A DNA stretch of 64,000 nucleotides from Mesostigma viride (GCA_009746045.1 RPFO01000465.1:67001-131000); one strand, 5' to 3'. Positions 22,590 to 33,755 are shown, numbered from the stretch's first letter. The notes: generated from the sequence alone by a model not told the origin. Made by a program: numbers and translations.

Positions 22590-25500
22590 ATGTCGCCCTC
22601 GCCAAACCAAATCCCCGAATCACCCAATGGGCGCTCCCAAAGGTCCCCCATGGCTAGGGCTAAGAGCCACCGTTTTGTACGCGAAATTGACCGGTTGCGG
22701 GAACGACTATCGATGCGAGAGCACGAGCTAGCTGCGCTCTTGTGGCTGTTGAGAGGCGGTTCGTCGGTCTGCAAAGACCTCGCCATGAATGTAGCAAGCT
22801 TATCCTGGGAGAAGGACGAGAGCAGGCTGGCATCCATGGTCAGGCGCATTTTGGAAGAGATGGCGCGTGTTTTGGCCGAGTCGACGACATCCGACAAAGT
22901 AGCCGTGTGTTTCGCCATCGAGGAGCTCCTCCACCGGCCGGCGAGCTTGTTCTCGCCCAAGGCGCTCGTCAAGAGCGGCATTGTGCAGCAACTCATGGCC
23001 GGGCTGAGCGGCGGCAGCTCTCGCGTCGCCGAGTGCAGCGTGCGCGTGTTGTCCGTACTCATGGGCATGGACCGCGACGGCGTGGTCTCCAAGGAGCTGG
23101 AGAGCGACAAGGAGGTGATGCGCAACGGCATCCGCGCGCTGGTGCGCCTCGTTCGCCCCAAGAAGAAGCTTGACTTTGGTGAGAAGAAGCCGGCCAAGCC
23201 TGTATCCGAGACGGCGCGCCGCAACTCTGCTCGCGTGCTCAAACCTTTTGCGCTCTCGGCGGCGCAGCTGGCGCCCATGCGCGGCACGCTGCGGGTGGAA
23301 GAAGCGGCGCACGTGTGCATGGAGCTGCTCCACCGGTCGTCCAGTGACAACGAGGGGGACACCCTGGAGGCCATCCTGGCGCTGCGCAAGCTGGCGGTCC
23401 ACTCCAAGGCTGCGTGTGCGGAAATTGCGCACACCGAGGGCTGCTTGCCCGCCATCGTCAACCTGGTGCGCAGCCACGACGACGAGGTGGGACGAGCGGC
23501 CGCCGCGTCGGTGCTTGGCGCGGTGGCGCTGCTGGCGCGCGGGCCGGGCGTTCTCGAGGAGATATCCGACGAGGGGGGTATCTACGCGCTCGTCGAACTG
23601 CTGGCGGAGGCCGGGCAGGAGTTTGCACGCGACACGGCATGTGGTGCGCTGTGTGCACTGGCGGACGCCCCTTCGCCGTCCTCGCTGACGCAGATGCTGA
23701 GCCACTTGCCGGAGTTGTCTGAGGAGGCAGCCGCCGAGCTGGATGAGGAGGCCCGGCTGCACGAGCTGCGCCGGCTGCAGCAGCGGGAACAGTTGGTGCT
23801 GGCGAGCGTGACGCTGAGGGAGGGCCGGCTATCTTTAGACGACGACCGTTCCACGTTGAGGGGTGGTCACGACGGCGGCTCGTTTGTGTGCGATGACATC
23901 CTGTCGCTAGACACGGACGACCGCATGAGCCTGGGGGTGGACACGCCCATGGCATCCACGCCGGGGGGGGCGGAGGAGGTGACTGTGCCAGATGTTGGCA
24001 CCGCGGCGAGTGGGGCGGCTGCGATGAAGCAACGAGAGGCGCTGCTGCGGCAGATGGCCAAGGCGCGTGTGTTGGAGATTCTGGGCACGTTGAGGGGGGA
24101 TGAAGGGGGGGAGGGGAACGCGGGTGCGCAGGGGGGTAGGGATGCCGGTGCGGAGAGTGACGGTGGCAGCAATATGGGCCACAACCGTCTGCTGGCCACG
24201 CTACAACGCACGTGGGAGGTGGACATTGCGGCAGACGCCAAGGCCACCGTGGTGGTCGCGCATTCTAGCGCGGTGATGTTTGCGGGTGGGCTGGATGGGG
24301 ACTCGGACACGGGCGGCCCTGGCAGTGGGGGGGCCACCGCGCGCACCCTCGACGTGCACAGTGCGCGGTCACTGCATGACGTGAACAGCGCACGGTCGCT
24401 GCATGATGTGAACAGCGCGCGCTCGCTGCCGGATGGCAACGGCGCTCGCTCGATCCACTACATGAGCCGTCTGTTTGAGGAGAACACGACGGACGACGAG
24501 GAGGCCACCAGCGCCCACAATGCCAGCATGACCTCCACGCTAGACAGCCGGCGCGCCAGCAGCGGGGGAGGGTCGCTGAGCGAGGAGGAAGCCACCGTGA
24601 TGCGCCGCAACGTGGCGCTGCTGTTGGAGATGGTTATCAAGACAAGCAACCAGGGCAAGCGCGAGAACGGCGCGCAGGTGCTCGCAAAGCTGGCGGAGAT
24701 CCCCCGCAACCGGCCGCTGCTGGTGGAGCTAGGGGCGCTGCACTGCATGGTGCGGGTGTTCAAGGGGGATGCGGGCCCCACCGCGATGATGTCAGCGACC
24801 ATGCAGGTGAGGGTGGGGTGAGCGACCATTCCTGTGATAGGGGGTTGAGGATGATGGTGTCTGGTGCTGTGCAGGTGAGGGGGGGATGAGCACAACGCCA
24901 GGTGGGGCCATGCCACTTGGTATGTAACAGGGAATCTGCCACCATGCATGGCCGGCTGTAAAGCTTCAAGCAATACTATGGGCTTTGCCTAGAGCGTTTA
25001 GCCTTCCAGGTGATCGACTTGGCGTGTTGCCGCCGGCGCCACGTTGCGTCCTCCTGGCACCTCCGCTTTCTGCACCTTGCCCCAGTGTGCCTTCCCATGA
25101 TGGCGCAACAACAAGCATGGCGCAACAACAAGCAACGACCAGCCATGGCGCGACTGACACGTGGACAAGGATCCTGCGTCGGCAGGCACACACAAGCACA
25201 AGCATGCGCAGGGACGCACAAGCACGGGCAGGCAGGCGCCACCTCAGCCAGTGGGAACATCCACCCCCACCTTTGCCCACCACGCTCCCCGCCCCCCCTC
25301 CCCGCCCCAATCCCCCCCCCTACGCAGGCACGTGCCCCGTTGCTGCACCACCTCCCTGCTCCTGTTGGTGTGGCCAACGCATGTGCTCCTTTTGCACCAT
25401 TCCCATCATCCACATTAGTGTCCACAGTTGCTGACCCCGCACTGCCTGCTGGCCTGGCCTCCCCCTTCCTGCCCATATACTGCTTCCTTCCCCCTCCCGC

Positions 25501-27307
25501 TCGTGCTCACTTCCCCCCCCCCAACCCGCCCCCCTCCTCCCCCATGTGCGGCACACCCTCCCCCCCCCCTCCCTCCCTCCCCTCCCTCCCCTCCCCTCCC
25601 CTCCCCTCCCCTCCCTCCCTCCCCTCCCTCCCCTCCCCTCCCCTCCCCTCCCCTCCCCTCCTCCCCTCCCCTCCCCTCCCCCCCTCCCCTCCCCTCCCCT
25701 CCCTCCCCTCCCCTCCCCTCCCTCCCCTCCCTCCCCTCCCCTCCCTCCCCTCCCCTCCCCTCCCCTCCCCTCCCCTCCCTCCCTCCCCCCCTCCCCTCCC
25801 TCCCCTCCCCTCCCCTCCCCTCCCCTCCCCTCCCCTCCCCTCCCCTCCCCTCCCCTCCCCTCATCCGCAGGTGCGCATGGCCAGTGTGCTGCGCAGTCTC
25901 ACGCAGCTTGAGCTGGGCGTTCGCACGCTGGAGGCCATGGGCGGCCGCTCGCTGCTGCAGGACCTGCTCAAGAGCGAAGACGAGAGCGCGCGCCGCCTCG
26001 CCTCGGCCGCCATGGAGAACCTCCTGAGGTTCGGCAGCCTGGGCAACGGGCAGACGCCGCTGCCGGCTGCCCCCACGCCCTCGCACGCACGCCATAGTGG
26101 TGGGAGCCCTCACATCGAGTCACCTCAGGCCGGCAGCTACAGCAAGCGAGCCTCGGCCACGCCCTCGGGCCGGTGGAGCATGAGCCAGCTGTTTGGTGTC
26201 GGGCGCAAGTCTAACCGCTCGCTGCCGTCACCGGAGCCCCAACAGGCTGCCCCGCAGGACGACCAGCAACATGTGCATGGCAACGGGGGTGACCAGGGGG
26301 GGGCGGCGTTGGACGGTGGCGAGTGGGAGACGGACCCGGAGCTGCTGCTGGCGTCGCTCAAGTACGGGGGCAGCGATGAGCAGCGGCGCGCGGCGATTGC
26401 ATTAACGCGGCTGATTGAGATGAACCCGAACGTGAAGGCATCCGTCACCGCAGACCAGCCGGCACTCATGGCGTTAGCGGCGCTGTGGGAGAGCAGGTAA
26501 ACACACATGGGGGTGGCTGTTGGGGGGGGGGGCCTGGGGTTGTTGGGGGGGGGGGGGGGAAGTGCAGGGTACAAATGGCATTGATGAAGCGTTGCTAGGT
26601 CATCGCCATCGCATGTGATGTCGCGAAGCGTTGTTAGGTCTTCACACTGTTTCTGGCAGCGGTGGACAGTCCCGCTTGTCGCTTGATCCGACAGAGGTTG
26701 CCTGTGTAGCTCAGAAAGTGTACAGGAGGGACTGTATGGAAAGGCAGGAAGTATGGCTCTCTGGTCACCTCTGAGGCAGGCATCGGGCGGCCCTGTTTCT
26801 CACAATTGCGGCCTTATGTATGAGTGGCTGGTTCAAGCTGCTGCAGGCAAGGAAGGTGGATGGTGGGGTGGGGAGGCACCGATGGGACATCTCACTTTAC
26901 CTGGCCTTGGTGTGGGAGTCCCCCCCCTGCCGCGCGCCCCCCCCAACCCCCGGCCAATGGTCTCGTGCTGGGCCTTGCGCATCTGTACGCTTTGCGTGTG
27001 GTGTGGAAACTTTGCCCGCGTCCCCCACGGGTTGCCTTTGCTTGAAACTGAACCATGGCAACCACTGGCACGCTCCTTGGCATGCTCCTATGCTTGTGCC
27101 CCCCACTGGGGCCCCACAATCTCACTCCCACCATCCTGCCGTCGTCGCCACCCTTCCCTCTTGGTGGCTGCCAGCTCGCACCGCACACGCACGGCCGCAC
27201 GCGAGTTGCTGCTGGCGCTGGTAGAGAAGAACGGCGCGCTGGGCAACCAGGCATACGTGCCGGGGCTCGGGTACCTCAAGTACATGGGCGTGAACAGCCA
27301 CACGTGA
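22590..27307 (+). CDS. Armadillo-repeat protein, three exons
   Basis: Exons 22590-24806, 25871-26496 and 27175-27307 join in frame to a protein of about 991 residues. Junctions are CAG/GTGAGG, CAG/GTGCGC, AG/GTAAAC and CCAG/CTCGC. The start is the first in-frame ATG (MSPSPNQIPESP). Helical ARM-type repeats are clearest at residues 264-361 (ALRKLAVHSKAACAEIA, GCLPAIVNLVR, GIYALVELLAE), about 679-727 (LLELGALHCMVRVF-like), exon 2 and exon 3 (TRTAARELLLALVEKNGALG). Residues about 586-626 hold four 9-residue repeats of the HDVNSARSL type in a disordered Ser/Gly-rich linker. ARM folds bind partner proteins; the specific role and location are unknown. Intron 1 contains a large CCCTCC tract. Confidence 0.85.
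24346..24470 (+). repeat. 27-bp coding minisatellite in ARM exon 1
   Basis: Four in-frame 27-bp units encode variants of DVNSARSLH. Units 1-3 are almost the same and unit 4 has drifted (DGNGARSIH). It lies in a low-complexity linker, so copy number could vary without breaking the ARM fold. Confidence 0.8.
25556..25864. repeat. Intronic (CCCTCCCCT)n pyrimidine satellite abutting the splice acceptor
   Basis: About 305 bp made almost only of C and T in CCCTC, CCCCTC and CCCCCCTC steps. It stops at CATCCGCAG, the acceptor of ARM exon 2 (AG at 25869-25870). The complementary G-rich strand could form quadruplex or triplex (H-DNA) structures. It also serves as an oversized polypyrimidine tract. Confidence 0.95.
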
Positions 27308-28560
27308 GGTGGCCGCAGGCGTGCCAGACGCAAGCACGTAGACGGAAACCAGGCTCATGCCCTCATGGGAATAGGCGGTTCGCCAGGGCTGGTCACGGCT
27401 GGCACGTGGACAGCGGGGAGCCTAGGGCCTTTTGCCGTTGGCTTCCCAACAAGGGGCCATGCGTGCGGTGGTCTCCATTCACGGGGCTATCGCTGGAAAA
27501 TGGGATTAATCCTCTTGCATGCGGGCGTGACACGTGTCAGGGGCCCGTGTTGCGGGTACCAGCCTGTTGGGTAGGAGGAGTGGCAGCTCCGACTGGAGCT
27601 CTGTCGGGGTGGAGAAACTGACGGGTTACGGATTGCAAGGGCAAGCTCCGCAGGGAGGGGTTCCCTGTCAATCAAACAACGCCATTTGCCGGCATTAGCA
27701 ACCCCTGCAAGGTATCCCATGAAAGGGCATCTAATTATTTTATCCCTTGCAGCAACAGAGCGGGGATTCTGCTGGCTGCCACGTCCAAACGTGGTCAGCC
27801 AATTCAAGTGTTGTTGCTGCCAGGATCTTGTGGTGTGTTAACCAGGATTAACGGCGATTACCGGTAGGCTTTAAGATGCTACGTTTTGACGGCGCACCTG
27901 CTCTGCCCATTCGTTGTTTACAGCAAGTACAGCAGCATGCCATGCGCCACAAGAATGAAGCCACCTAGTTTTACTGTGTTGTAAAGCAGAATGTGTTTGG
28001 GGACGACTTTCCTGGGGACGCTGGGTTTCAATCGGCGTTTTGCTACCTGACATGCCCTTCGTGGGATAACTGAGCAGTCAAAGAAGGGTCGGAAACAAGC
28101 AGACTCCACTGCTATTTGATGGTTTTCTGATGCCCCGCGCTCCCAAAGAATATGCAGTGTTTTTCTGTACATAGGATCTAGTTTTGTGACTAGAATCAGT
28201 GGTGTGGTTAATTGAACATTTAAAGAGATGGAAGGTAAACCATCAGAGAAGTAGTCATGTCTTTCAATCTAGCTAGCGTCTGTCTATCTATCTAGCTGAT
28301 ATTGGTGCAATATTAATTAACCAGTGCTTACTAGGCCGATGGTCCCACGGCCAAGCCCAGCTAGGCCTCTATGCTCCTACCAATTCATGTTGGAACTCTG
28401 GCATGCACATCGGCACATGTACACCAGATCACTCTACTTGGTGCAACGTAATATACAGCCCCGTGTGAACCTTGATATATTTCTTGACCCTTCGTGGTCA
28501 TGCCGCGCGACAGTGCCTCGCTGCGACAGGTCCTGCTTCAGCATCAGCAGACTGACAGCC
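27308..28560. other. Gene-free region downstream of the ARM gene
   Basis: The first part is presumably ARM 3' UTR. The rest has no recognisable gene. A TATCTATCTAGC-like stretch and a TTAATTAA at about 28290-28320 may mark a LINE tail. Confidence 0.4.
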
Positions 28561-29104
28561 ATGGAGGTGCAGCTACCTCACGTACAAGGCCTACCATTGG
28601 ACCGCATCCTGAGCAGATGTCAGTCAGGATGTAGCCTCAAGGGGCCGGCCATCGCTGACCTTGGCCACTCGTGCCCAGGACGCGGAGGCGGCCCAGTGCA
28701 TCGCGGACACCAAGGTTGCAAGGCCCGCAACCAAGGCAAGGACATGTGATACCACCTCGACTGGCTGGGCGGCCGGCGGCGGCCAAAAATGTTGACAGGG
28801 GTGGCCCGCGCCCACCATCCCGCTTCACCCCGACACGGCTGTCCGTACCGGTTCTGCCGAGACCCCCACCGCCACACATGGCCCCATCCTCGCCGCGGAA
28901 GTACCAAGTCCCCGCCTTGAAGGAGGGCTGCCTCGCCACTAACGACGTCATCGTCCCCGTCACTTTGGAGGAACTGGGCGCCGCCCTTGCTCGCTTTCCG
29001 TATGATGCGGCGGTCAGCGCCGACACCTCTCGGCTGAGGTGCTTCAAGACCCCTGATGGCCCGCTGCGGGATCGATCGAGCTTCTGCTGGAGTTCTGCAA
29101 CCGC
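28561..29104 (+). pseudogene. LINE ORF2 linker/RT-start fragment
   Basis: From about 28660 the sequence parallels the fragment at 17590-18045: CATCGCGGACACCAAGG, AAGGACATGTGATACCACCT, then a frame encoding CLATNDVIVPVTLEELG and ALARFPYDAAVSAD (start of RT). A stop (TGA) replaces Trp in the linker and the copy ends at a TTAATTAATTAG tail of another element. Dead fragment. Confidence 0.65.
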
Positions 29105-29560
29105 GTTATTAATTAATTAGTTAGTAACATAACTCCGTTGGGAGTATATGTAGCACATATCCCGGAGAAGGGGCATATGGCTGTTGATACATTCTGGGCT
29201 ACTTCCTGCAAGGGTGGGATGTAAACAGCACTTGCTCTAGGTGCACCAAGGGCACCTGCACCGCCATGCTGTCTCGGGCTCCACCCAACTAAGGGGTGCC
29301 CGGCATGGGGGTGGAAGATCATCATCGCTATACAAGAGCTAGGGCATGGCTTCTCAACAGAGAGCGTCTCTCTGCAAAGGCATAGCATGGCTAAATTCTT
29401 AATGCAACATCCATGGGGGTTCCCATTATAGGCATTAATTAATTAATTAATAGACACGTGACTGCGTCACGTGAGCATAAGTCCTCAGCAAATCAGCGTA
29501 CAAATCCTCATTACTAATTATGTGCAAACCAAAGGGGATGTTAAGGTGTCGCGTCTGCGT
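29105..29560 (-). mobile_element. LINE family C tail joined to a rearranged family A piece
   Basis: 29105-29440 is the family C 3' end (CTCCGTTGGGAGTATATGTA and CTACTTCCTGCAAGGGTGGG, both shared with 54.7 kb). It is followed by TTAATTAATTAATAG and the family A hairpin (29455-29473). That hairpin is joined directly to CAAATCAGCGTACAAATCCT, an internal ORF2 piece that lies about 450 bp from the hairpin in the 6.8-7.3 kb copy. This is an internally deleted family A insertion. Confidence 0.65.
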
Positions 29561-30015
29561 GCCACAATCTCCGGCGCCACCATGGCGGCTGGCCACTCAG
29601 CTTAATTTGGTAAAACCCAAATGAGCTGAGCTGACGTGCCTGCCTTAACTGCATGCCCTGTGGGGTGGGCGAGGACCTGTCCCATGATTAACGAAAAGAG
29701 GGCTCTCAGCCGAGGACAAGGAACTGTCCCTCGTGCCTGATGACCACCTTATTGATCCCCTTGTGTACCGTCGCGTGCCGCGTTTGAATATCCTTGCTGG
29801 GGCGTTAGCTAGACGCTCCAACTACTCTAATTGCGACAATGATGATGGTGCAAGATGATGCTTTTGCCTCCCCTGCAATAGAACAATGATTTCACAACAC
29901 ACACTTTGCACAGTCTGATGATGAAGCCGCACATGCGGAATGTATTGAGAAAGTTAATACAATTACAACACGTTGATAGTCTCAATATCGATGCAAGACT
30001 GGTCTCCCCGCGGAA
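29561..30015. other. Gene-free spacer upstream of the FkbM relic
   Basis: No gene or recognisable repeat is seen. The open frame of the FkbM relic has no ATG upstream and could begin at an acceptor-like GAATGCAG at about 30013-30020. Confidence 0.4.
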
Positions 30016-30920
30016 TGCAGGCTACATATCAAGTATTTAGTATGGAGGCCTTTTCTGCTGCAGCTTGTGTTACTCTCGTGCATTTTCACCGCCGGCGGGT
30101 ACACTCACGGCGATGAGATCCCTGCGCCGGGGGTTTTATCTGCATCAGGAACCTTCCGTCAAATTTACGTCCCTAATCTGTTGTTGCCCGGGCCCGTCGA
30201 CCAGGCTAGGTACAGCCAATGTGGCCAAGACCTTATTATTGACCACCTCTTCCTGAACAGACGTCGGGGCCCGACCTTTACTACGTCGACCTGGGCGCAA
30301 ACGACTATAAGAGCCTCAGCAACACCTACCTGTTGGACAGAATGCGCGGTTGGAGTGGGACGTGCATCGAGGCCGTACTGGTATGACCTCCGGTATCCGT
30401 CGTACTGGTATGACCTGGTGACCCATCGCAGTTGCCACCTGGTTGGCGCTGCAGCGGCGAGCCCGGATGCAAACAGGACCATGCCATTCACGTTCGCTGG
30501 CCCGTTGGGCGGGTTGGTCGGGAACGCATTTGACAACAAGGAGGGCGAGGAAGCCGTGGATGTGCCCACTATTACGTTAAAGGCCATCCTGGATCACGTG
30601 CATGCCCCGGCCGTCATAAACTACATGTCGGTGGACCTTGAAGGGGCAGAGTATTTTGTCTTAAAGGACTTCCCATTCCAGGCCTACATGTTTCAGGTGA
30701 TGACCATCGAGCGGCCAGGACCAGTGAGCGTTGTCGGAGATTCTTCAGAGCAACAATTACGTGATGGTCACCCTGCTGGCAGATTTCAACGACCAGCTAT
30801 TATGGTTTCATGGAAACTTCCTAAGGGACAGATTCAATGGCACAAAACCGACGATCCAAGAGCTGCGGGGCACGTGGGTTCCCCCGAAGGCTTGCAGGTT
30901 TCCTGGCCAACTTGTGAATG
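30016..30920 (+). pseudogene. FkbM-family (Methyltransf_21-type) methyltransferase relic
   Basis: FkbM proteins are SAM-dependent O-methyltransferases acting on glycans or natural products. A hydrophobic segment (FLLQLVLLSCIFTAGG) suggests a type II membrane anchor. Then come YSQCGQDLIIDHLFLNR, the SAM-binding strand YYVDLGANDYKSLSNTYLL and GWSGTCIEA, YWYDLVTHRSCHLVGAA, the acidic box INYMSVDLEGAEYFVL and a C-terminal block NNYVMVTLLADFNDQLLWF. These lie in three different frames, with shifts near 30270, 30375 and 30725. A partial duplication repeats YWYD (GTACTGGTATGACCT at 30376 and 30403). I call it a pseudogene, unless the shifts are assembly errors. Confidence 0.75.
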
Positions 30921-31035
30921 AACGATGGAATCCACCAAAACGCAAGGCATGGGTTTCACCAAAACGCATGGCATGCATGGGTTTCACCAAAACGCAAGGC
31001 ATGGATGGGTTTCACCAAAACGCATGGCGGTTCGT
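30921..31035. repeat. Four-copy tandem repeat, about 24-30 bp unit
   Basis: The block CACCAAAACGCAAGGCATGG or CACCAAAACGCATGGCATGC is repeated four times with GTTT joins, just past the FkbM relic. Confidence 0.85.
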
Positions 31036-31618
31036 GTGACCGGGTATAAGACTGTAACATAAGCACTGCTAATAGCAGAATGACTTATGGTAACGTTGGG
31101 TTCCTCCGCTGGCGGTGCCATGAGGGTCGGGAGTACGTGGTGGAAGATTTGCTGTACCCTTGCTAGATCGCCAACTGGCTGTCTCAGACTGACTGGTGGT
31201 TCTCTAGTGGTGATAGTCCGGGCTACACAGTGGTTTCCAGTGTTCAACACGTCGTGTCAAATAATTAGTTTAGTGGTAGTGAAACATGATTTCGCTCGTC
31301 AATCCGGATCTTTCAGATTTCAGGCCTGCCCTCGTTGTCTCACTGGTATAACTGCCATGCAGGAGCATGTTACGCAAAGTGCACACAATTATAATCAATT
31401 ATTTAGTCACGCGCTCCCATTGCATGGGCGCAGCCCATGCAGAGGCGCGGGAGGTGTGGAGCAACAATACAAGATGAAGGTGCGTTCCATCCCGGGTGGG
31501 TACGCAACAAGAAAGGGCCAGAGACGCACATCTTTCTCTCCCTCTCTCTTTTGCGCAACGGGGAGAGTACCCGGCGCACCAGCTAGGGCATGGGACTACC
31601 TGCTTGTTGTTCCCTGAC
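31036..31618. other. Gene-free region
   Basis: Open frames on both strands lack recognisable domains. No repeat was noticed. Confidence 0.4.
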
Positions 31619-31687
31619 ATGCAGTAGGATTAATAGACACGTGACGCAGTCACGTGTCTATTAATTAGTTAATTAATGCAGTAGGAT
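31619..31687 (+). mobile_element. 45-bp hairpin-only LINE insertion with perfect 12-bp target-site duplication
   Basis: ATGCAGTAGGAT occurs at 31619-31630 and again at 31676-31687. The 45 bp between them are a perfect 15-bp inverted repeat (TAATAGACACGTGAC, GCA loop, GTCACGTGTCTATTA at 31631-31663) and a TTAATTA-type tail. The right arm equals the 3' end of LINE family A. In other copies the left arm carries only CACGTGAC plus unrelated sequence, so the extended left arm looks like a snap-back copy of the right arm. Confidence 0.8.
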
Positions 31688-31805
31688 CAGTTAGTATAGT
31701 TAGCTCGAGATATCGCATAGAACCGGTATAGGACTGTTTGCCTCCACCCATCCACTGGGGTTAATACTCCGTGTCTCCCCAATGAGGACCACGAGTCTAA
31801 TCATA
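31688..31805 (+). mobile_element. LINE family D 3' tail remnant
   Basis: TAGTATAGTTAGCTCGAG, then a CCGGTATAGGACTGTTTG stretch and CACGAGTCTAATCATAA, correspond to the family D 3' UTR seen at 15990-16125 and, inverted, at 39430-39560. Confidence 0.65.
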
Positions 31806-32016
31806 ATCTCTCACTGCACTAGTCGCTTTGATAATCTCTCACTGCCAAGGGGGCAGGCCAAAGGTGTATCTAAATTACTCACCACGAGAGCCTGGCATCC
31901 TCTGTGGGTGGGACAAGGCAGACCCGAGCTTAATGCACACAATGTCCTCCATGCACCCTGAGGGTTAAGTTTAGGTAGATAAGCAGTTCTCCCTTCTACC
32001 ATACTAAGTGAGACAA

Positions 32017-32507
32017 AAAAATTAAAATTGAATTATAACATGTCTCTGTTGGCAGATCATGTAGCACATATTCCTGTGGATGGATGGGGGGGGGACAAAG
32101 CCGCGAAACCGAACTATAATCTACCTCTAAGCTAATCTAATCTAGAAAACCCTACCTATTCTACTCAGCAAAGCGCCCCTTCCGCTTGGGGGGAGGGGGC
32201 TTGCCCACAGGGGCGGGCGTACGAGCCTGGACAATGGTCTTCCACCTCTTCTTGTCCTGCATAGCAGTCCAAGCAAGAGAGAGGGAGTGAATGCGATGTT
32301 CAAACTGAGCTGGGACCACTAGGTCAGCCACTTCAACTGCTGTGGGTAGGTCATGACATGTTTGCCTACCTTCTTGGGAATGTCCTTGGGGCCAGGCCAG
32401 GTCAGGATATGCCGCCCTGGCTGGCCAAGCCGCTGGGGGCCGGCCAGACCGAGGTTGGTGTCTACCTGGCTGGTGCGAGCAAGATGTCCTACGAATGCTA
32501 TCCTAAT
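32017..32507 (-). mobile_element. 5'-truncated LINE family F copy with 12-bp target-site duplication
   Basis: TAAGTGAGACAA flanks the copy at 32005-32016 and 32508-32519. On the minus strand it encodes the last part of ORF2 (AFVGHLARTSQVDTN, KKVGKHVMTYPQ, SLAWTAMQDKKRW, PPPKRKGRFAE then stop). A 3' UTR follows with ATGTGCTACATGATCTGCC and a TTCAATTTTAATTTTTTT end. Truncation and the perfect duplication fit a recent target-primed insertion. Confidence 0.82.
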
Positions 32508-32589
32508 TAAGTGAGACAAGCGTACATGGAATTGCTAACTAAAAGCTCTTATGCCAGCTTCAAGGCGCAGGTCGTAGAGGACATTAATC

Positions 32590-33410
32590 CATTAATTAAT
32601 AGCACGTGACTGCGTCACGTGAGCATAAGTTGTCTAACTTAATAATCCTCATGAGAAAATACACAAGTATGAACTATTCCCGTAGAATAAGTAGAAAAAA
32701 ACTATTCCCGGGTCGCCGGGGTGTGGGCACCGCGTCCGGTGGCGCTGTGTCTTCCGTAACAGGTTACCCTTAAGGAAGCCCTACTGGCTTCGGCTTATTA
32801 GCTACCATAACATAATGCCACTTCCGTCCTTACGGGTCATCTTCCACCAAATGGTGGACAGCCCGGGGGGTAAGTAAGTAAGTACTAAGTACTTGTGTGT
32901 CATGCGCAAAGGCATGCCACGGAGTACTATGCTAATCTCATTAGCCTGGGGGGTGCGCTAGGCTGCATGCATCTCAGTGTCCGGGTCAGGGTAGCACATG
33001 TCTAAACCTAGCCTCTCCCGGAAGGTGTACGAGGGAGCACCTGGCCGCGCCTTGCATTTGGGGCGCCATGTGAGAACATGGCGCCCTGGCTGCGCAGGCT
33101 TGGTGCCAGCTGACCTATCTAGCGTATCTATTTGATCTGTGCGTGCGAGGTGCCCGGCTAGGCCCAGGCGCCTGTCTCTAAGAAGCTTGGAAACATAAGG
33201 CAAATCGGCATACAAATCCTTGTTGCTAATGTGCTGGCTGAAGGGAACAGGGAGCTTTGCGTAACATCTTGGTAACGGCGCCCGGCGTCGAGTCGATCCT
33301 CCAGCTCCTGAGTCAGTGCTCAGGTCTCCCCCCTGTAGGTGAGGATGGTCAGGACGACGACCTTGAAAAGGTCGGGTTTGACCAGGACGTAGAGGACATG
33401 AAGGGCTTAA
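32590..33410 (-). mobile_element. LINE family A ORF2 C-terminal fragment with terminal hairpin
   Basis: The hairpin lies at 32603-32621. The minus strand of 32958-33215 encodes YADLPYVSKLLRDRRLGLAG, HLARTDQIDT, KPAQPGRHVLTW and FRERLGLDMCY, close to the 6.8-8.1 kb copy. 32640-32955 is interrupted by other repeat sequence, including a family H tail at about 32893-32935 (TCATGCGCAAAGGCATGCC). From 33215 up to about 33390 the similarity continues in shifted frames. Confidence 0.7.
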
Positions 33411-33740
33411 TTAATCAACATCCCTTAATTAATTAATGAGATTAACATAGTACTCCGTGGGATGCCCATGCGCATGACACGCAAGTACACATGTACTTAA
33501 ACTTACTTAGCCAGGGTATAGTTCTAAGTACACAGGTAAAGGTTATTGCGCCCCTGAGGATAGCCGCTACACTGCCGCCTCGCCGAGTCTGGCATTACAG
33601 TAGAGGACAGCTTCTTGGATGAGGATTATATCCCCATCTAGTACTAGTTGGTTGGGGCATTATGCAGACAGTGATATTTGTCTGTTTGTTTCACTTGTGT
33701 AATTATTTTTCTAATTAGATTAGCATACTACTCCATGGCG
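33411..33740. other. Short repeat tails, no gene
   Basis: Contains a family H tail in minus orientation (GAGATTAACATAGTACTCCG at about 33437) and a second diverged one at about 33715-33755 (TTAGCATACTACTCCATGG). The remainder is unassigned. Confidence 0.5.
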
Positions 33741-33755
33741 TGCCTATGCCCATTA

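Noticed and set aside
22424-24973. Long minus-strand frames antisense to ARM exon 1
   Set aside because: Shadow frames of GC-rich coding DNA without domains; the plus frame has ARM repeats and matching splice sites.
25415-26113. Gly/Arg/Glu-rich minus-strand frame and Pro/Ser-rich plus-strand frames
   Set aside because: They lie over the intronic CCCTCC tract and antisense to ARM exon 2.
31087-31617. 176-codon plus-strand frame downstream of the FkbM relic
   Set aside because: No domain, no repeat relationship, and mixed composition; not distinguishable from chance.
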